In this document: positions 18,709 to 26,981 of the stretch, one piece after another
Numbering within the stretch: position 1 is the stretch's first letter
Layout: each line of letters starts with the position of its first letter
Source: Halarchaeoplasma sp046498385
GTDB lineage: Archaea; Thermoplasmatota; Thermoplasmata; Halarchaeoplasmatales; Halarchaeoplasmataceae
Length of the DNA stretch: 64,000 nt
Reading direction: 5' to 3'
Assembly (NCBI GenBank): GCA_046498385.1
Contig: JAWOAU010000011.1
Span: 1 to 64,000, forward strand
Made by a program: the position numbers and the translations under genes
Notes under the pieces: model-generated
The model's input: the letters and a program-made list of their open reading frames with translations, nothing else
Database searches by the model: none
What the model was told of the DNA's origin: nothing

Positions 18709-19329
18709 TTGTTCGAGATCGGTAGGATAAGATTCAGACCCTTGGAAAAGGAAGATATATGCTTGATGGACCGCTGGGAGGACCACCATGTGGTCACCCT
18801 GTTCGCCAGAGGTAAAACCCTTGTGTTCAAGGCCAGAGAGGAGATCAAGAGGGAATACGAAGAGTATCTGGAAAACCGATCAAAAACAAGACTTATCGTC
18901 GAGCTTGTGGAAGATTCTAAGGAAATAGGCATAGCGACTTACAAGGACAGGAACGGTGATGTGAGGTCCACCGATATAGGGTGCTATATAGGTGAACCCA
19001 GTTACTGGAACCAGGGACTAGGTAAGGAGATCGCCCTTGGGTTTTGCGAGATGCTCTTTTATCAACAGAAATACGATAGGTTGAGTGCCTGGAGCAGTTC
19101 GGTTAACACCAGGGCACACAGCGTTTTAGAGTCTGTCGGCTTCCAGCTCTCTGGAAGAGCCAGGAAAAGCGGCTACATGATGGGGAAAAAGATAGATTGG
19201 CTCATGTTCGATATCCTGCGAGAAGAGTACATACCAAAAAGAAAAGAATACCTCAACAAGTACCTTACGGAAGCCCAGTTGGAGACATATTCTGAAGATT
19301 ATTGTTCCCTAAAATCTTACAAGCCTTGA
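18709..19329 (+). CDS. GNAT-family N-acetyltransferase (RimJ/RimL-like)
   Basis: 206 residues. The pattern RIRFRPLEKEDICLMDRW at the start, IGEPSYWNQGLGKEIALGF (acetyl-CoA binding loop, ~100-118) and NTRAHSVLESVGFQ (~136-149) is typical of the RimJ/RimL subgroup, which acetylates protein N-termini or small molecules. The frame is open back to 18589 inside the TFS gene. I chose TTG at 18709 because a GGAGGG RBS lies ~10 nt before it, at the end of the TFS gene. A C-terminal ~40-residue lysine/tyrosine-rich tail follows the GNAT fold. Substrate unknown. Confidence 0.8.
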   Translation: MFEIGRIRFRPLEKEDICLMDRWEDHHVVTLFARGKTLVFKAREEIKREYEEYLENRSKTRLIVELVEDSKEIGIATYKDRNGDVRSTDIGCYIGEPSYWNQGLGKEIALGFCEMLFYQQKYDRLSAWSSSVNTRAHSVLESVGFQLSGRARKSGYMMGKKIDWLMFDILREEYIPKRKEYLNKYLTEAQLETYSEDYCSLKSYKP

Positions 19330-19366
19330 AAAAATTTATTTATCTAAGGTCATATACCGCTAACAG

Positions 19367-20503
19367 ATGGGAACTAAAGAGCTCACGTACAAGGAGAAGG
19401 TCCTTCTATATCTTAGGGATTACAAGTCTTTGGGTGAAAAGAAGGTTTATCCTAGGGGGATCACTCAAAAAGGTATAGCTGAAGCCGTGGGCATGCGCAG
19501 GACCCATGTTTCCAGGGTGATGAGGGACCTTATAGAAAACAAAGAAGTAGAAGAATATCTAGGACACGTTAAGGGCCGTTCCAGAAAACTAAAGGTTTAC
19601 ACCCTAAGACCGGAGGGTGTGGCGAGGGGTGACGAGATAATAAAAGAACTTGAAAGTGTGTATGTACAGGTTTCCAAAGAAGGGAGAACCTTCAAGTCCA
19701 AACTCACCGAACTTGAAGAACTTTCTGGAAAAAGACTGAGCCTTCTGGAATCCATCGAGCTGGTTGAAACCTCCGATCAACCTATAGACCTGGATGAATC
19801 CGGTTCAAAACGGTTTGTGACTGAACTTTCCAAGGCACCTGTTGTAGAAGAACTATACGGTAGAAATGAAGTTTTAACGATGATGGACGAATGGATGAAA
19901 AAAGATATCCCGGTTGCGGTTTTGGAGGGGCGAAGAGGTTCCGGCGCATCGTGTACCGCCCGCCGTTTTCTTGATTCGGTGGATGACAGACACCTGCTTT
20001 GGGTCGATGTGCAGGATGATGATGTGATAAAGAAGATAGATGATTTTTTTTTCACCGTCCATGATGATAAAAAAAAATTGTTTCAGGCATTAAAGGAAAC
20101 TCCTGCATTGATCGTGATCGATGATTATTACAACGTAGAGGACGAACTTGTGGACTTTTTTGTGGAGATGGTTGATCGATTGGATAAAGAATACCAAACT
20201 AAAATACTGGTGACTACCAGGGAAGGTCTACCGGTCTACGAACGGTTTTATCACCGAGAACATTTGAAGGAGGGAAAAGTGGACCAAATAAGCATACCCC
20301 CACTTAACGAAGAAGAGGCGGAGTTGATACTGGGCAAAGAGTTGGAATCCAGCGCCCTCCGACGTATAATGTTGATGACCAAGGGTTCGCCCCAGATACT
20401 CAAACACCTCCGGGACGGCCGTATCGATAAGATAGAGGGGGAAAGTGCATTGGTCAGGGAGCAGGTTTCACTGCTTATGTTTCTAAAGGAACAGACCCGC
20501 TGA
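19367..20503 (+). CDS. Winged-helix regulator fused to a P-loop ATPase-like domain
   Basis: 378 residues. Residues ~5-90 form a winged helix with recognition-helix text GIAEAVGMRRTHVSRVMRDL. A coiled linker follows, then a STAND/AAA-like NTPase module from ~165. The expected Walker A reads GRRGSGASCT (~194-203): the conserved lysine is replaced by alanine. A Walker B-like ALIVIDD (~245) and a sensor-like VTTREG (~284) are present. Archaeal STAND-type regulators sense signals through this module. The Walker A change suggests weak or no ATP hydrolysis here. The TATA-like AAAAATTTATTTATC lies ~30 nt upstream. Target genes unknown. Confidence 0.75.
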   Translation: MGTKELTYKEKVLLYLRDYKSLGEKKVYPRGITQKGIAEAVGMRRTHVSRVMRDLIENKEVEEYLGHVKGRSRKLKVYTLRPEGVARGDEIIKELESVYVQVSKEGRTFKSKLTELEELSGKRLSLLESIELVETSDQPIDLDESGSKRFVTELSKAPVVEELYGRNEVLTMMDEWMKKDIPVAVLEGRRGSGASCTARRFLDSVDDRHLLWVDVQDDDVIKKIDDFFFTVHDDKKKLFQALKETPALIVIDDYYNVEDELVDFFVEMVDRLDKEYQTKILVTTREGLPVYERFYHREHLKEGKVDQISIPPLNEEEAELILGKELESSALRRIMLMTKGSPQILKHLRDGRIDKIEGESALVREQVSLLMFLKEQTR

Positions 20504-20556
20504 GGGCAAACCTTTTAATCGATTTCATGTTCTCTCCTGAAATCACAGCTAGATTT

Positions 20557-20641
20557 GCGGGGGTAGCTCAGCCTGGTAGGGCGATGGACTGCTAATCCAT
20601 TGGTGCCTTGCACCCCGGGGGTTCAAATCCCCCTCCCCGCG
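20557..20641 (+). tRNA. tRNA-Ser (anticodon GCU)
   Basis: Class II tRNA. The acceptor stem GCGGGGG pairs with TCCCCGC (one G-U), the discriminator is G, the anticodon loop holds GCT, there is a long variable arm, and the T arm is GGGGG-TTCAAAT-CCCCC. It reads AGC/AGU codons. No intron and no encoded CCA. Confidence 0.95.
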
Positions 20642-20667
20642 CTAAATATCACCGGTTCGATGTGAAG

Positions 20668-22434
20668 TCAGTAATCTACCGTCCACTTTACGGCATAGTC
20701 TTCACCGTTATACACCATGTAACCCTGTCCTGGCGAGAAGGTAAAGTTTCCCGCATCATAATCGTAAGATACGTTGTACTCACCATTCGTATCAAAATAT
20801 CCTATTTTCGTCACTTCTCCCGGGAGGCCGTGATTCCCTTCACTCTCACTAGGTACTCCAACCATGTTCCAGCCAGGATATAGGGCTATGTCGGTGCTGG
20901 TCGGTTCGATCCCTTCCATGGTAAGTAAGTCATCCTTGAGCATACGTATCCAGAAACCCATAGTGTATTCCAAGTTGTGTAGGCTGTTGAAATTCTCAGG
21001 CCTGTTCGGTGAGTAAACCAGCCAATCTTCGATAGAAGCATCGTAATACAACACCCGGTCGTAATTTCCTTCGATATCCGCTAAAAGATATGCAATAGAC
21101 GTATCTTTCGGCGATATGTTAAAAGAAATAAAGTTCCATCCTCCGCTTTCAGGAAAAGCATACAAATTTAGTTCGACGGATCTAACTACCGGCGTATCCT
21201 GCCACTGTAGAAGAGGATAAGTTACATTCTCTATTATGCACCAGATCTCTTGGAAATCCCATCCAACGTCGGTAAAAGTACTCTTGTTTTGCATCTCGGC
21301 GGTTATCTTTCTGGTAGCATTACCAGCGGTTTCTGTCTGATAACTGGTTTCGGAATCCCAGAAGTTGCCAACCATCTGGTAATCACCGTCTACCTTTCCG
21401 GCGAATCCATTTTCATATGGATCGGACGCTCCATCGTAAAGCACACGTCCCGTGGAATAGCTGTTTGTGATATTCATGCCTTGGTTGAACCCTACAAACC
21501 CGCCGAAGCTCGTAGCATCACCCGATGTGCGAGTTACATTTCCTCTGGAATAAGAGTCAAAGACCGAACCGACGTTGAGTCCTACAAATCCACCGGAGTT
21601 GCTAACACCTATAACCTCTCCCGTTGCATAACATTTGGACAAGGTTCCCTCCTCGTTCCAGCCTACGAATCCTCCGACGTCATCACCTGTACCGTCTACG
21701 TTCCCTGTAGCATAAGATCTAAGGACGGTGCCGCCCCAGTTGAATCCTACGAGACCACCTATATAGTGGTTTCCGCTAACCCCCCCAACGGCATAGGAGT
21801 CGGATATGCTACCATCGTTTCTACCTGCAAGACCTCCGAGTCGGGAGCTTCCTTCGATGTTTGCCTCACTATGAGCGTTTGATATCACACCAGTACTTAG
21901 CCCTACGAGACCACCGACCCAAAACCGTCCTACAATGTGTCCTGCGGTATAGGAATTGTTTATACTACCTCCTTCGTTTGAACCCACCAAACCCCCAACA
22001 CCATTATCGCCTGTTATTTTCGCATCGATCATCCTGACCTCGTTTATCTCTGAATTGTCTGTACGACCAAATAGACCTATGTATCTCGAGTCCGGTCTGT
22101 TGATGTATAATCCGGTTATCTCATAGCCATTCCCATCTAATCTGCCGCTGAACTGATAGTCATAGTTCCCTACGGGTTCGAACCCTGCCCCATCGTTCCA
22201 CTCCTTGGTCACATTGGCATCTATATCGTTTGCCAGTGCATAGTGTGCACTCAAATTATTTCTCATCGCCTGCAAATCGTGAACATCGTATATCATATGT
22301 GGATCATCCAACGTACCGCTTCCCTCACCAAACGTGTGCGATTCTATTTCTATACGGCGCAAATTTCCCACACCACCGGATGCTACTGCTAAAGTACAGA
22401 CCACAAAAAACACAGCACAGACCTTTCCCATCAT
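20668..22434 (-). CDS. Secreted GLUG-repeat surface protein
   Basis: 588 residues with an N-terminal signal peptide (MMGKVCAVFFVVCTLAVASG). Residues ~125-350 contain about seven GLUG-type repeats of the form GGLVGxNxGGxIxNSYxxGxV, a beta-solenoid motif common in secreted adhesins. The C-terminal ~190 residues carry two similar beta segments, each centred on GWN (SGGWNFISF and YPGWNMVGV), probably a cell-surface domain. Composition is rich in G, N, S and D, with many potential N-glycosylation sites. It probably acts outside the cell in adhesion or as envelope material; ligand unknown. The ATG at 22434 follows GAGGTATC; a second ATG follows directly. Confidence 0.8.
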   Translation of the reverse strand: MMGKVCAVFFVVCTLAVASGGVGNLRRIEIESHTFGEGSGTLDDPHMIYDVHDLQAMRNNLSAHYALANDIDANVTKEWNDGAGFEPVGNYDYQFSGRLDGNGYEITGLYINRPDSRYIGLFGRTDNSEINEVRMIDAKITGDNGVGGLVGSNEGGSINNSYTAGHIVGRFWVGGLVGLSTGVISNAHSEANIEGSSRLGGLAGRNDGSISDSYAVGGVSGNHYIGGLVGFNWGGTVLRSYATGNVDGTGDDVGGFVGWNEEGTLSKCYATGEVIGVSNSGGFVGLNVGSVFDSYSRGNVTRTSGDATSFGGFVGFNQGMNITNSYSTGRVLYDGASDPYENGFAGKVDGDYQMVGNFWDSETSYQTETAGNATRKITAEMQNKSTFTDVGWDFQEIWCIIENVTYPLLQWQDTPVVRSVELNLYAFPESGGWNFISFNISPKDTSIAYLLADIEGNYDRVLYYDASIEDWLVYSPNRPENFNSLHNLEYTMGFWIRMLKDDLLTMEGIEPTSTDIALYPGWNMVGVPSESEGNHGLPGEVTKIGYFDTNGEYNVSYDYDAGNFTFSPGQGYMVYNGEDYAVKWTVDY

Positions 22435-22736
22435 TTTTGATACCTCTTCATGACCTCATCTTAATGCCAGATTAAACAATTCGCATCTAGATACAAATAG
22501 TTTTTGTACACATATCAAACACCTCCCTTATATAGATATAACGAGCTTTTAATAGCGTTCAAGAATTCGACTTGCTCTTTCATCTCCTCATCGCCTTCGG
22601 AAAATAAAAAGGTGCAGGGGGCTAGTGTCCCCCTTTACTTCGGAAGGCAACCGCCTTCCTTCAAATGCGTGGGAAGGGAATTTAACGCCAATTTGCATAC
22701 AGCCTTCCCACTTTTATTTCATTATAAATAAAATAA
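22435..22736. other. Intergenic region with TATA-like boxes and a hairpin cluster
   Basis: About 300 nt without an established gene. It holds a near-palindromic TATA-like element at 22527-22535 usable in either direction, and a minus-strand GGAGGTG six nt before an 8-residue micro-ORF (22487-22513). It also holds three consecutive hairpins at 22616-22711, annotated separately. Confidence 0.4.
22612..22718. ncRNA. Candidate structured RNA or bidirectional terminator: three hairpins
   Basis: Hairpin 1 is AGGGGG/CCCCCT (22616-22634). Hairpin 2 is GGAAGGC-AACC-GCCTTCC (22642-22659), perfect with a tetraloop. Hairpin 3 is GTGGGAAGG/CCTTCCCAC (22669-22711). T-rich tracts follow on both strands: TTTTATTT after hairpin 3 on plus, TTTTTATTTT after hairpin 1 on minus. 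The GGAAGG/CCTTCC arms of hairpins 2 and 3 can exchange partners, allowing alternative folds. It could simply terminate tRNA-Leu transcription from the right. Strand is undecided. Confidence 0.35.
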
Positions 22737-22821
22737 TGCGAGGGAAGGGATTTGAACCCTTGGACCTCTATAGGACAGCGCCCTCAACGCTGCGCCGTTG
22801 GCCATGCTTGGCTACCCTCGC
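22737..22821 (-). tRNA. tRNA-Leu (anticodon GAG)
   Basis: Class II tRNA on the minus strand. The acceptor stem is GCGAGGG/CCCTCGC with discriminator A, the anticodon stem CAGCG/CGCTG encloses a loop holding GAG, and there is a long variable arm and a T arm GGG-TTCAAAT-CCC. It reads CUC/CUU codons. No intron and no encoded CCA. Confidence 0.95.
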
Positions 22822-22884
22822 TTTAAGAGTGAATTAGTATAGGGAGGAAAACAAAGTTTTCTGCGTTCTTTTGATTATTGAGAT

Positions 22885-23733
22885 CTACTCAATGTTCTGT
22901 ACCAGTTCCATGAACCCGTCGAATTTATCTTGGAGTATCTCCAAAGACTTCTTCAGGACTGCTTCGGTTGTTAAGGAACCGTCGGTTTCGTACCTGAGTA
23001 TCAGTTTGTCGTCCAACCCCTCGACGGAGATGGCGTCTCTTTTACATGTTTCTACGCATGATTTGCATAGTTTGCATGCCTCCATGTCGCTGACCTGGAT
23101 TCCGTCGTCGCCTTTTTCCAGTATACCCATCGGGCACACTTCCAGACAATCGTCACACTGGTCACATTTATCCTGGTCGATAACGACGTTGGGGTAATAC
23201 TTGTATCCGACACCGCTTGTAGGCTGCCATTTGGCGTGCTCATTTGCGGTCCCTAACTCTGCAATCGCGTAGATCAATATAGCTTGATCGTCGGCCAGCT
23301 TGATGATGGGTATCAGGTCGTCGACTACCCTGAGTTCCACTTCACCTACCGGAATCAAGTCTCCTGAATAAACCGTGCACGGTCCTCTTTTATTGAGGCT
23401 GTATATCACGGTACAGTTTGGACAGCCTTCACCATCACACTCCTCACATTCGTCCCTGAAGTTAAAGAGCTCTAAGTCCGTTGGTATGGGGATCAGACCT
23501 AACCTATGCGCGATCATCTCGTCAAAAAGGGGCGTTGTACTCTTGTACTCCTTTGTCCCGCTTTCGTCGCCGATGGTCCCCAGGTGAAACTCCACGTCTT
23601 CGATTGCCAGCTTTGGAACGTCAGCGATCAGCACCCGCCGTAATGCATTTACTAGCGTGGGATTTGTATCGCTTAGGAATAATGTTGCCGTCCTTTCCTG
23701 CATCTCTCGAATCTCTATTTTCATCTTATCCAC
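22885..23733 (-). CDS. rpoD: DNA-directed RNA polymerase subunit D with ferredoxin-like domain
   Basis: Archaeal RpoD (RpoA/Rpb3 homologue), 282 residues, the platform subunit that pairs with subunit L in RNA polymerase assembly. The N-terminal part has NPTLVNALRRVLIADVPKLA. An inserted ferredoxin-like domain around residues 170-240 holds CDQCDDCLEVCP and CKLCKSCVETC, enough for two [4Fe-4S] clusters. A further CEECDGEGCPNC motif at ~97-108 may bind zinc. The start is GTG at 23733 or, three codons later, ATG at 23724; neither has a clear RBS. Last gene of the uS13-uS4-uS11-rpoD operon, 10 nt after rps11. Confidence 0.95.
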   Translation of the reverse strand: MDKMKIEIREMQERTATLFLSDTNPTLVNALRRVLIADVPKLAIEDVEFHLGTIGDESGTKEYKSTTPLFDEMIAHRLGLIPIPTDLELFNFRDECEECDGEGCPNCTVIYSLNKRGPCTVYSGDLIPVGEVELRVVDDLIPIIKLADDQAILIYAIAELGTANEHAKWQPTSGVGYKYYPNVVIDQDKCDQCDDCLEVCPMGILEKGDDGIQVSDMEACKLCKSCVETCKRDAISVEGLDDKLILRYETDGSLTTEAVLKKSLEILQDKFDGFMELVQNIE

Positions 23734-23743
23734 AAGCCGTGCT

Positions 23744-24127
23744 CTAAACTCTTCTTCCCCTTCGACCGCCCTTTGGTCTGGTAGTGTCGTGAGGGATGGG
23801 AGTTACATCTTCTATGGTGCCTATCCTTACCCCTGCCCTGGCAAATGAACGAATGGCCGCCTGAGACCCAGGTCCGGGTGAGTGGGATTTGCTTCCGCCA
23901 GGCGCCCTGACCTTTACATGTATATTGGTGATACCCTTCTCCTTTGCATCGTCTATGGCCTTTCTAGCGGCTTCCATGGCCGCATAGGGTGAGGCCTGGT
24001 CCTTGTCTTGTCTCACTACCATCCCTCCGGTAGCTTTGGCGATCGTCTCGGCACCAGTGATATCCGTAATGGTGATAAGCACATTGTTATAGGACGCGTA
24101 TACGTGGGCGATACCCCATTTTACCAT
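23744..24127 (-). CDS. rps11: Small ribosomal subunit protein uS11
   Basis: Archaeal uS11 of normal length (127 residues from the chosen start). The opening VKWGIAHVYASYNNV, the central TGGMVVRQDKDQASPYAA and the basic C-terminus PHDTTRPKGGRRGRRV are diagnostic. It binds 16S rRNA on the platform of the small subunit. An ATG two codons upstream (24133) overlaps the uS4 stop. The ATG at 24127 sits 8 nt after GGAGG and is preferred. Translation is probably coupled to uS4. Confidence 0.97.
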   Translation of the reverse strand: MVKWGIAHVYASYNNVLITITDITGAETIAKATGGMVVRQDKDQASPYAAMEAARKAIDDAKEKGITNIHVKVRAPGGSKSHSPGPGSQAAIRSFARAGVRIGTIEDVTPIPHDTTRPKGGRRGRRV

Positions 24128-24129
24128 GA

Positions 24130-24735
24130 TCATCGCCTCCTACGGCGGTTGAATTTTTTTCTTTCTTCTTCTTTTTGCATCCGTTCTTCTATAGTCATGG
24201 CCACCGCCTCGTCACCGGGTCGCTCTGGATGAAGCTCATCTTTTAACGGGGAGTTATCGTGGTATTCAAGCGCAGCTTCATCTTCTCTATTAACCGTATA
24301 GCTGGGTATATTAACACGTCTATCTTTTATCCTGATATGTCCGTGGGTGATAAACTGCCGTGCTTGATTGGGACTACGGGCAAGTCCTCGGTTGAAGACC
24401 ACCGTCTGAAGTCGCCTGTTCAATATGTTCTCCACTTCCAAGTTCAACACGTCGTTGATCCCTATATTTTCACCTACCAAATATCCCTTTTGGTGGAGCA
24501 TGCTGAGGAGTTCGTCTATTTCTTTGGTTGCCTGTTTATCCCCATATCTCAACCTGGCTTGAAGATGGCGTGCCTGTCCTCTTATTCTTTTGAGATTCGA
24601 CTTTGCCTTCCAGAATTCTTTTTTATTCTTAAGACCGTAGTGCCTCATGTAATCGTTTTCAACCTTAATACGATCTGCCTGCCAAGGGTGTGGTGGGTTC
24701 TGATATTTCTTTCTGCTAAATTTTGGGTCGCCCAT
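24130..24735 (-). CDS. rps4: Small ribosomal subunit protein uS4
   Basis: Archaeal uS4, 201 residues. The start MGDPKFSRKKYQNPPHPW is the family N-terminus, so I place the start at ATG 24735 rather than the in-frame ATG at 24786, which would overlap rps13. The S4 RNA-binding domain reads LARSPNQARQFITHGHIRI. The C-terminus is very basic (KKFNRRRRR). A primary 16S rRNA-binding assembly protein. It lies 13 nt after the uS13 stop, in a gap ending AGTGATCTC, a partial match to the extended anti-Shine-Dalgarno complement. Confidence 0.97.
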   Translation of the reverse strand: MGDPKFSRKKYQNPPHPWQADRIKVENDYMRHYGLKNKKEFWKAKSNLKRIRGQARHLQARLRYGDKQATKEIDELLSMLHQKGYLVGENIGINDVLNLEVENILNRRLQTVVFNRGLARSPNQARQFITHGHIRIKDRRVNIPSYTVNREDEAALEYHDNSPLKDELHPERPGDEAVAMTIEERMQKEEERKKFNRRRRR

Positions 24736-24748
24736 GAGATCACTGTCC

Positions 24749-25225
24749 TTATTTATTCTCTCCCATAACCTTTCTACGCTGTACACCTACAGTCATCCCA
24801 GACCTTCCGTTAGACCGGGTACGTTGTCCTCTAACCTTCTGACCTTGTTCGTGACGTATACCCCGATAGCAGCTTATCTTCTTGAGCCTGTTGAAATCCT
24901 CTCGTAGGGTAAGGTCCAGATCGTTACCAAAAAGGTGCAGGTTTTTTCCGGAATGGGGATCTCTTTTTCGATTGAACATCCATTCCGGCGCCATATCCGA
25001 AAAGCGTTGGAGTGCGCCCTTTAGCTTTTCTACCTCCTGGTCTTCAAGGGTACCTATCTTTTGAGAGGGATCTACTTCTGCATCCCTAACTATAGACTCC
25101 GCTACACGGGTGCCTACCCCCTTGATGCCTCTAAGTGCATAAAGCGTAGGTTGTTCCCCATCTAGGTCGGTATTCATAAGACGGACTATGTAGTTGAAAT
25201 CCTCTGCGTGTTCTTCGTCAGCCAA
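24749..25225 (-). CDS. rps13: Small ribosomal subunit protein uS13
   Basis: Archaeal uS13, 158 residues. It has the helix-hairpin-helix segment LYALRGIKGVGTRVAESI near the N-terminus and the rRNA-contacting basic C-terminus GIRHEQGQKVRGQRTRSNGR. It contacts the P-site tRNA and the intersubunit bridge. The start is TTG, backed by AAAGGAGG 8 nt upstream. First gene of the uS13-uS4-uS11-RpoD operon; a TATA-like CTTTTATATG at about 25287-25297 lies ~65 nt upstream. Confidence 0.97.
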   Translation of the reverse strand: MADEEHAEDFNYIVRLMNTDLDGEQPTLYALRGIKGVGTRVAESIVRDAEVDPSQKIGTLEDQEVEKLKGALQRFSDMAPEWMFNRKRDPHSGKNLHLFGNDLDLTLREDFNRLKKISCYRGIRHEQGQKVRGQRTRSNGRSGMTVGVQRRKVMGENK

Positions 25226-25542
25226 GTTAATTTCCTCCTTTTAAGTATGGTGGAGTATTGTTAGGATGAAACGCTACAATGCCGCTCATATAAAAGCGTT
25301 GTCCTTTATCAGTCTGTCAGGTTCTTAGTGATATTTGTACATATCTGTGAAATCATTAAACGTTTGACAGGCTCATTTTGGGATAATTTATTTATAGTAC
25401 TTCGACCTCAGCCGCACTTGGAGAACCCTCCATGTACGATAGATCAAGGATGCCGTGCTCAACGTCTTCATGTGTTTTTTGGAATATTTATGGAAGGTTT
25501 TCTTTTCGGAGATGCTTTTTTTGAATAGAGGTGTAATCCATT
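25226..25542. other. Divergent intergenic region with promoters of both operons
   Basis: 317 nt between the ribosomal operon (minus) and the first 2-oxoacid oxidoreductase operon (plus). It contains a minus TATA-like box at ~25287-25297. On plus there are TATA-like boxes at ~25388-25397 (TTTATTTATAG) and ~25481-25491 (GAATATTTATG). Between the two plus boxes lies a short stretch with a GGAG-AACC-CTCC hairpin and a T6 run at 25473-25478. This could be a small RNA or simply a leader. No protein-coding frame is convincing. Confidence 0.4.
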
Positions 25543-25800
25543 ATGGAAGATAAAAATAAGTCTGACCAGAAATGCTGGTTGATAGAAAAAAAGGAAAAAA
25601 AGGGAGAACTCTGCGTGATCTACGAGAGGTGTAAAGGGTGCGGCTACTGTATCGAGTTCTGCCCGGTAAATGCACTGGAATTTTCCAAAGATACCACTGA
25701 AAGAGGTTATCTCCTCCCTGATATGGTCGGAGAGTGCGTACTCTGTGGAAAATGCGAAAAAATGTGCCCTGAATTTGCAATATATCTAAAGGAGGAATGA
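25543..25800 (+). CDS. 2-oxoacid:ferredoxin oxidoreductase, delta (ferredoxin) subunit
   Basis: An 85-residue polyferredoxin with two [4Fe-4S] motifs: CKGCGYCIEFCP (~29-40) and CVLCGKCEKMCP (~66-77). It heads a D-A-B-C operon and would carry electrons from the thiamine-diphosphate catalytic subunits to soluble ferredoxin. A second, shorter copy (69 residues from its chosen start) heads the paralogous operon at 59.8 kb. The ATG is preceded by AGAGGTGTAATCC. The next gene's RBS (AAAGGAGG) lies inside the last codons of this one. Confidence 0.9.
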   Translation: MEDKNKSDQKCWLIEKKEKKGELCVIYERCKGCGYCIEFCPVNALEFSKDTTERGYLLPDMVGECVLCGKCEKMCPEFAIYLKEE

Positions 25801-25802
25801 AC

Positions 25803-26981
25803 ATGGGAGTTATGAAAAAAGGAACGTATTTCATGGACGGCAACACCGCTTGTGCGGAAGGTGCGATAATGGCGGGATGTACCTTTTTTGGCGGCTATCC
25901 TATCACCCCAGCAACGGAGATCTTAGAAAGACTGACCAACCGTTTTCCCGAGATACACGGTAGCTACCTTCAGATGGAGGACGAACTGGCGAGTATAGCC
26001 GCGGTCATCGGTGCATCGTGGGCCGGGAGAAAGGCCATGACCGCAACCTCCGGTCCAGGATTCAGTTTGATGATGGAGAACTACGGCTTTGCCCTTATGA
26101 CCGAAACGCCGTGTGTTATAGTTAACGTAATGCGGGGAGGACCGTCCACGGGCTTGCCTACTATGGTGGCCCAGGGGGACGTGATGCAGACACGTTGGGG
26201 TACTCACGGTGACGTTGGTGTTATCGTGCTCAGTCCTTCCTCTCCTCAGGAGATGTTCGACTTCACGATCGAAGCATTCAATCTGTCGGAAGAATACCGA
26301 CTGCCGGTGGTGCTTTTGTCCGACGAGATGGTTTCTCATATGACGGAGAAGGTTAACATACCTGCAAAGGAAGAAGTTAGGATAATCAACAGAAAGAAAC
26401 CGGATGTCCCCCCTGAAGAATATCTACCCTACTGCCCTGACGAAAACCTAGTTCCTCCCATGGCCTGTACCGGCGAGGGATACTCTATACATGTGACAGG
26501 GTTAGCCCATGATGAAAGAGGGTACCCTGTCATAGACGAAAGGGTACAAAACAACCTGGTCACCAGGTTGATAGACAAGATAAGGAAAAATTCTGAAGAC
26601 ATACTTCGGTATGAAGAATACATGGTGGACGATGCGGATATAATCGTTGTTTCCTACGGCAGTGCGTCCCGCTCCGCCAGAGAAGCCATCGATATGGCTA
26701 GGGAGAAAGGTATAAAAGCCGGCCTTCTACGGCCGATCACCATATGGCCCTTCCCGGAGGACAGAATACACCAGTTGGCTAAAGGGGGACTGAACGCCCT
26801 GGTAGTGGCGGAAATAAACTTTGGGCAGATAGTTTACGAAGTACAAAGGTGCAGTGACGGCCGCTGCCCCACCTATCTTGTACCCCGTATGGGCGGAAGT
26901 ATACATACGCCTGAAGAAATAGTTGAGCGATTGGAGAAGGTAGATAAAGATGAAATACAGTTGGAGGAGGGAGATGTATGA
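25803..26981 (+). CDS. korA: 2-oxoacid:ferredoxin oxidoreductase alpha subunit (KorA-like)
   Basis: 392 residues. It has the pyrimidine/domain-I pattern GCTFFGGYPITPATEI near residue 28 and MEDELASIAAVIGASWAG, then SGPGFSLM, all hallmarks of 2-oxoacid:acceptor oxidoreductase alpha subunits. A second domain follows with the transketolase-C-like DADIIVVSYGSASRSA. The four-subunit family oxidatively decarboxylates a 2-oxoacid with CoA and ferredoxin, or works in reverse. The DABC arrangement and the sequence best fit 2-oxoglutarate, but branched 2-oxoacids cannot be excluded. An ATG at 25797 lies almost on the RBS; ATG 25803 is 7 nt after GGAGG and is preferred. Confidence 0.9.
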   Translation: MGVMKKGTYFMDGNTACAEGAIMAGCTFFGGYPITPATEILERLTNRFPEIHGSYLQMEDELASIAAVIGASWAGRKAMTATSGPGFSLMMENYGFALMTETPCVIVNVMRGGPSTGLPTMVAQGDVMQTRWGTHGDVGVIVLSPSSPQEMFDFTIEAFNLSEEYRLPVVLLSDEMVSHMTEKVNIPAKEEVRIINRKKPDVPPEEYLPYCPDENLVPPMACTGEGYSIHVTGLAHDERGYPVIDERVQNNLVTRLIDKIRKNSEDILRYEEYMVDDADIIVVSYGSASRSAREAIDMAREKGIKAGLLRPITIWPFPEDRIHQLAKGGLNALVVAEINFGQIVYEVQRCSDGRCPTYLVPRMGGSIHTPEEIVERLEKVDKDEIQLEEGDV

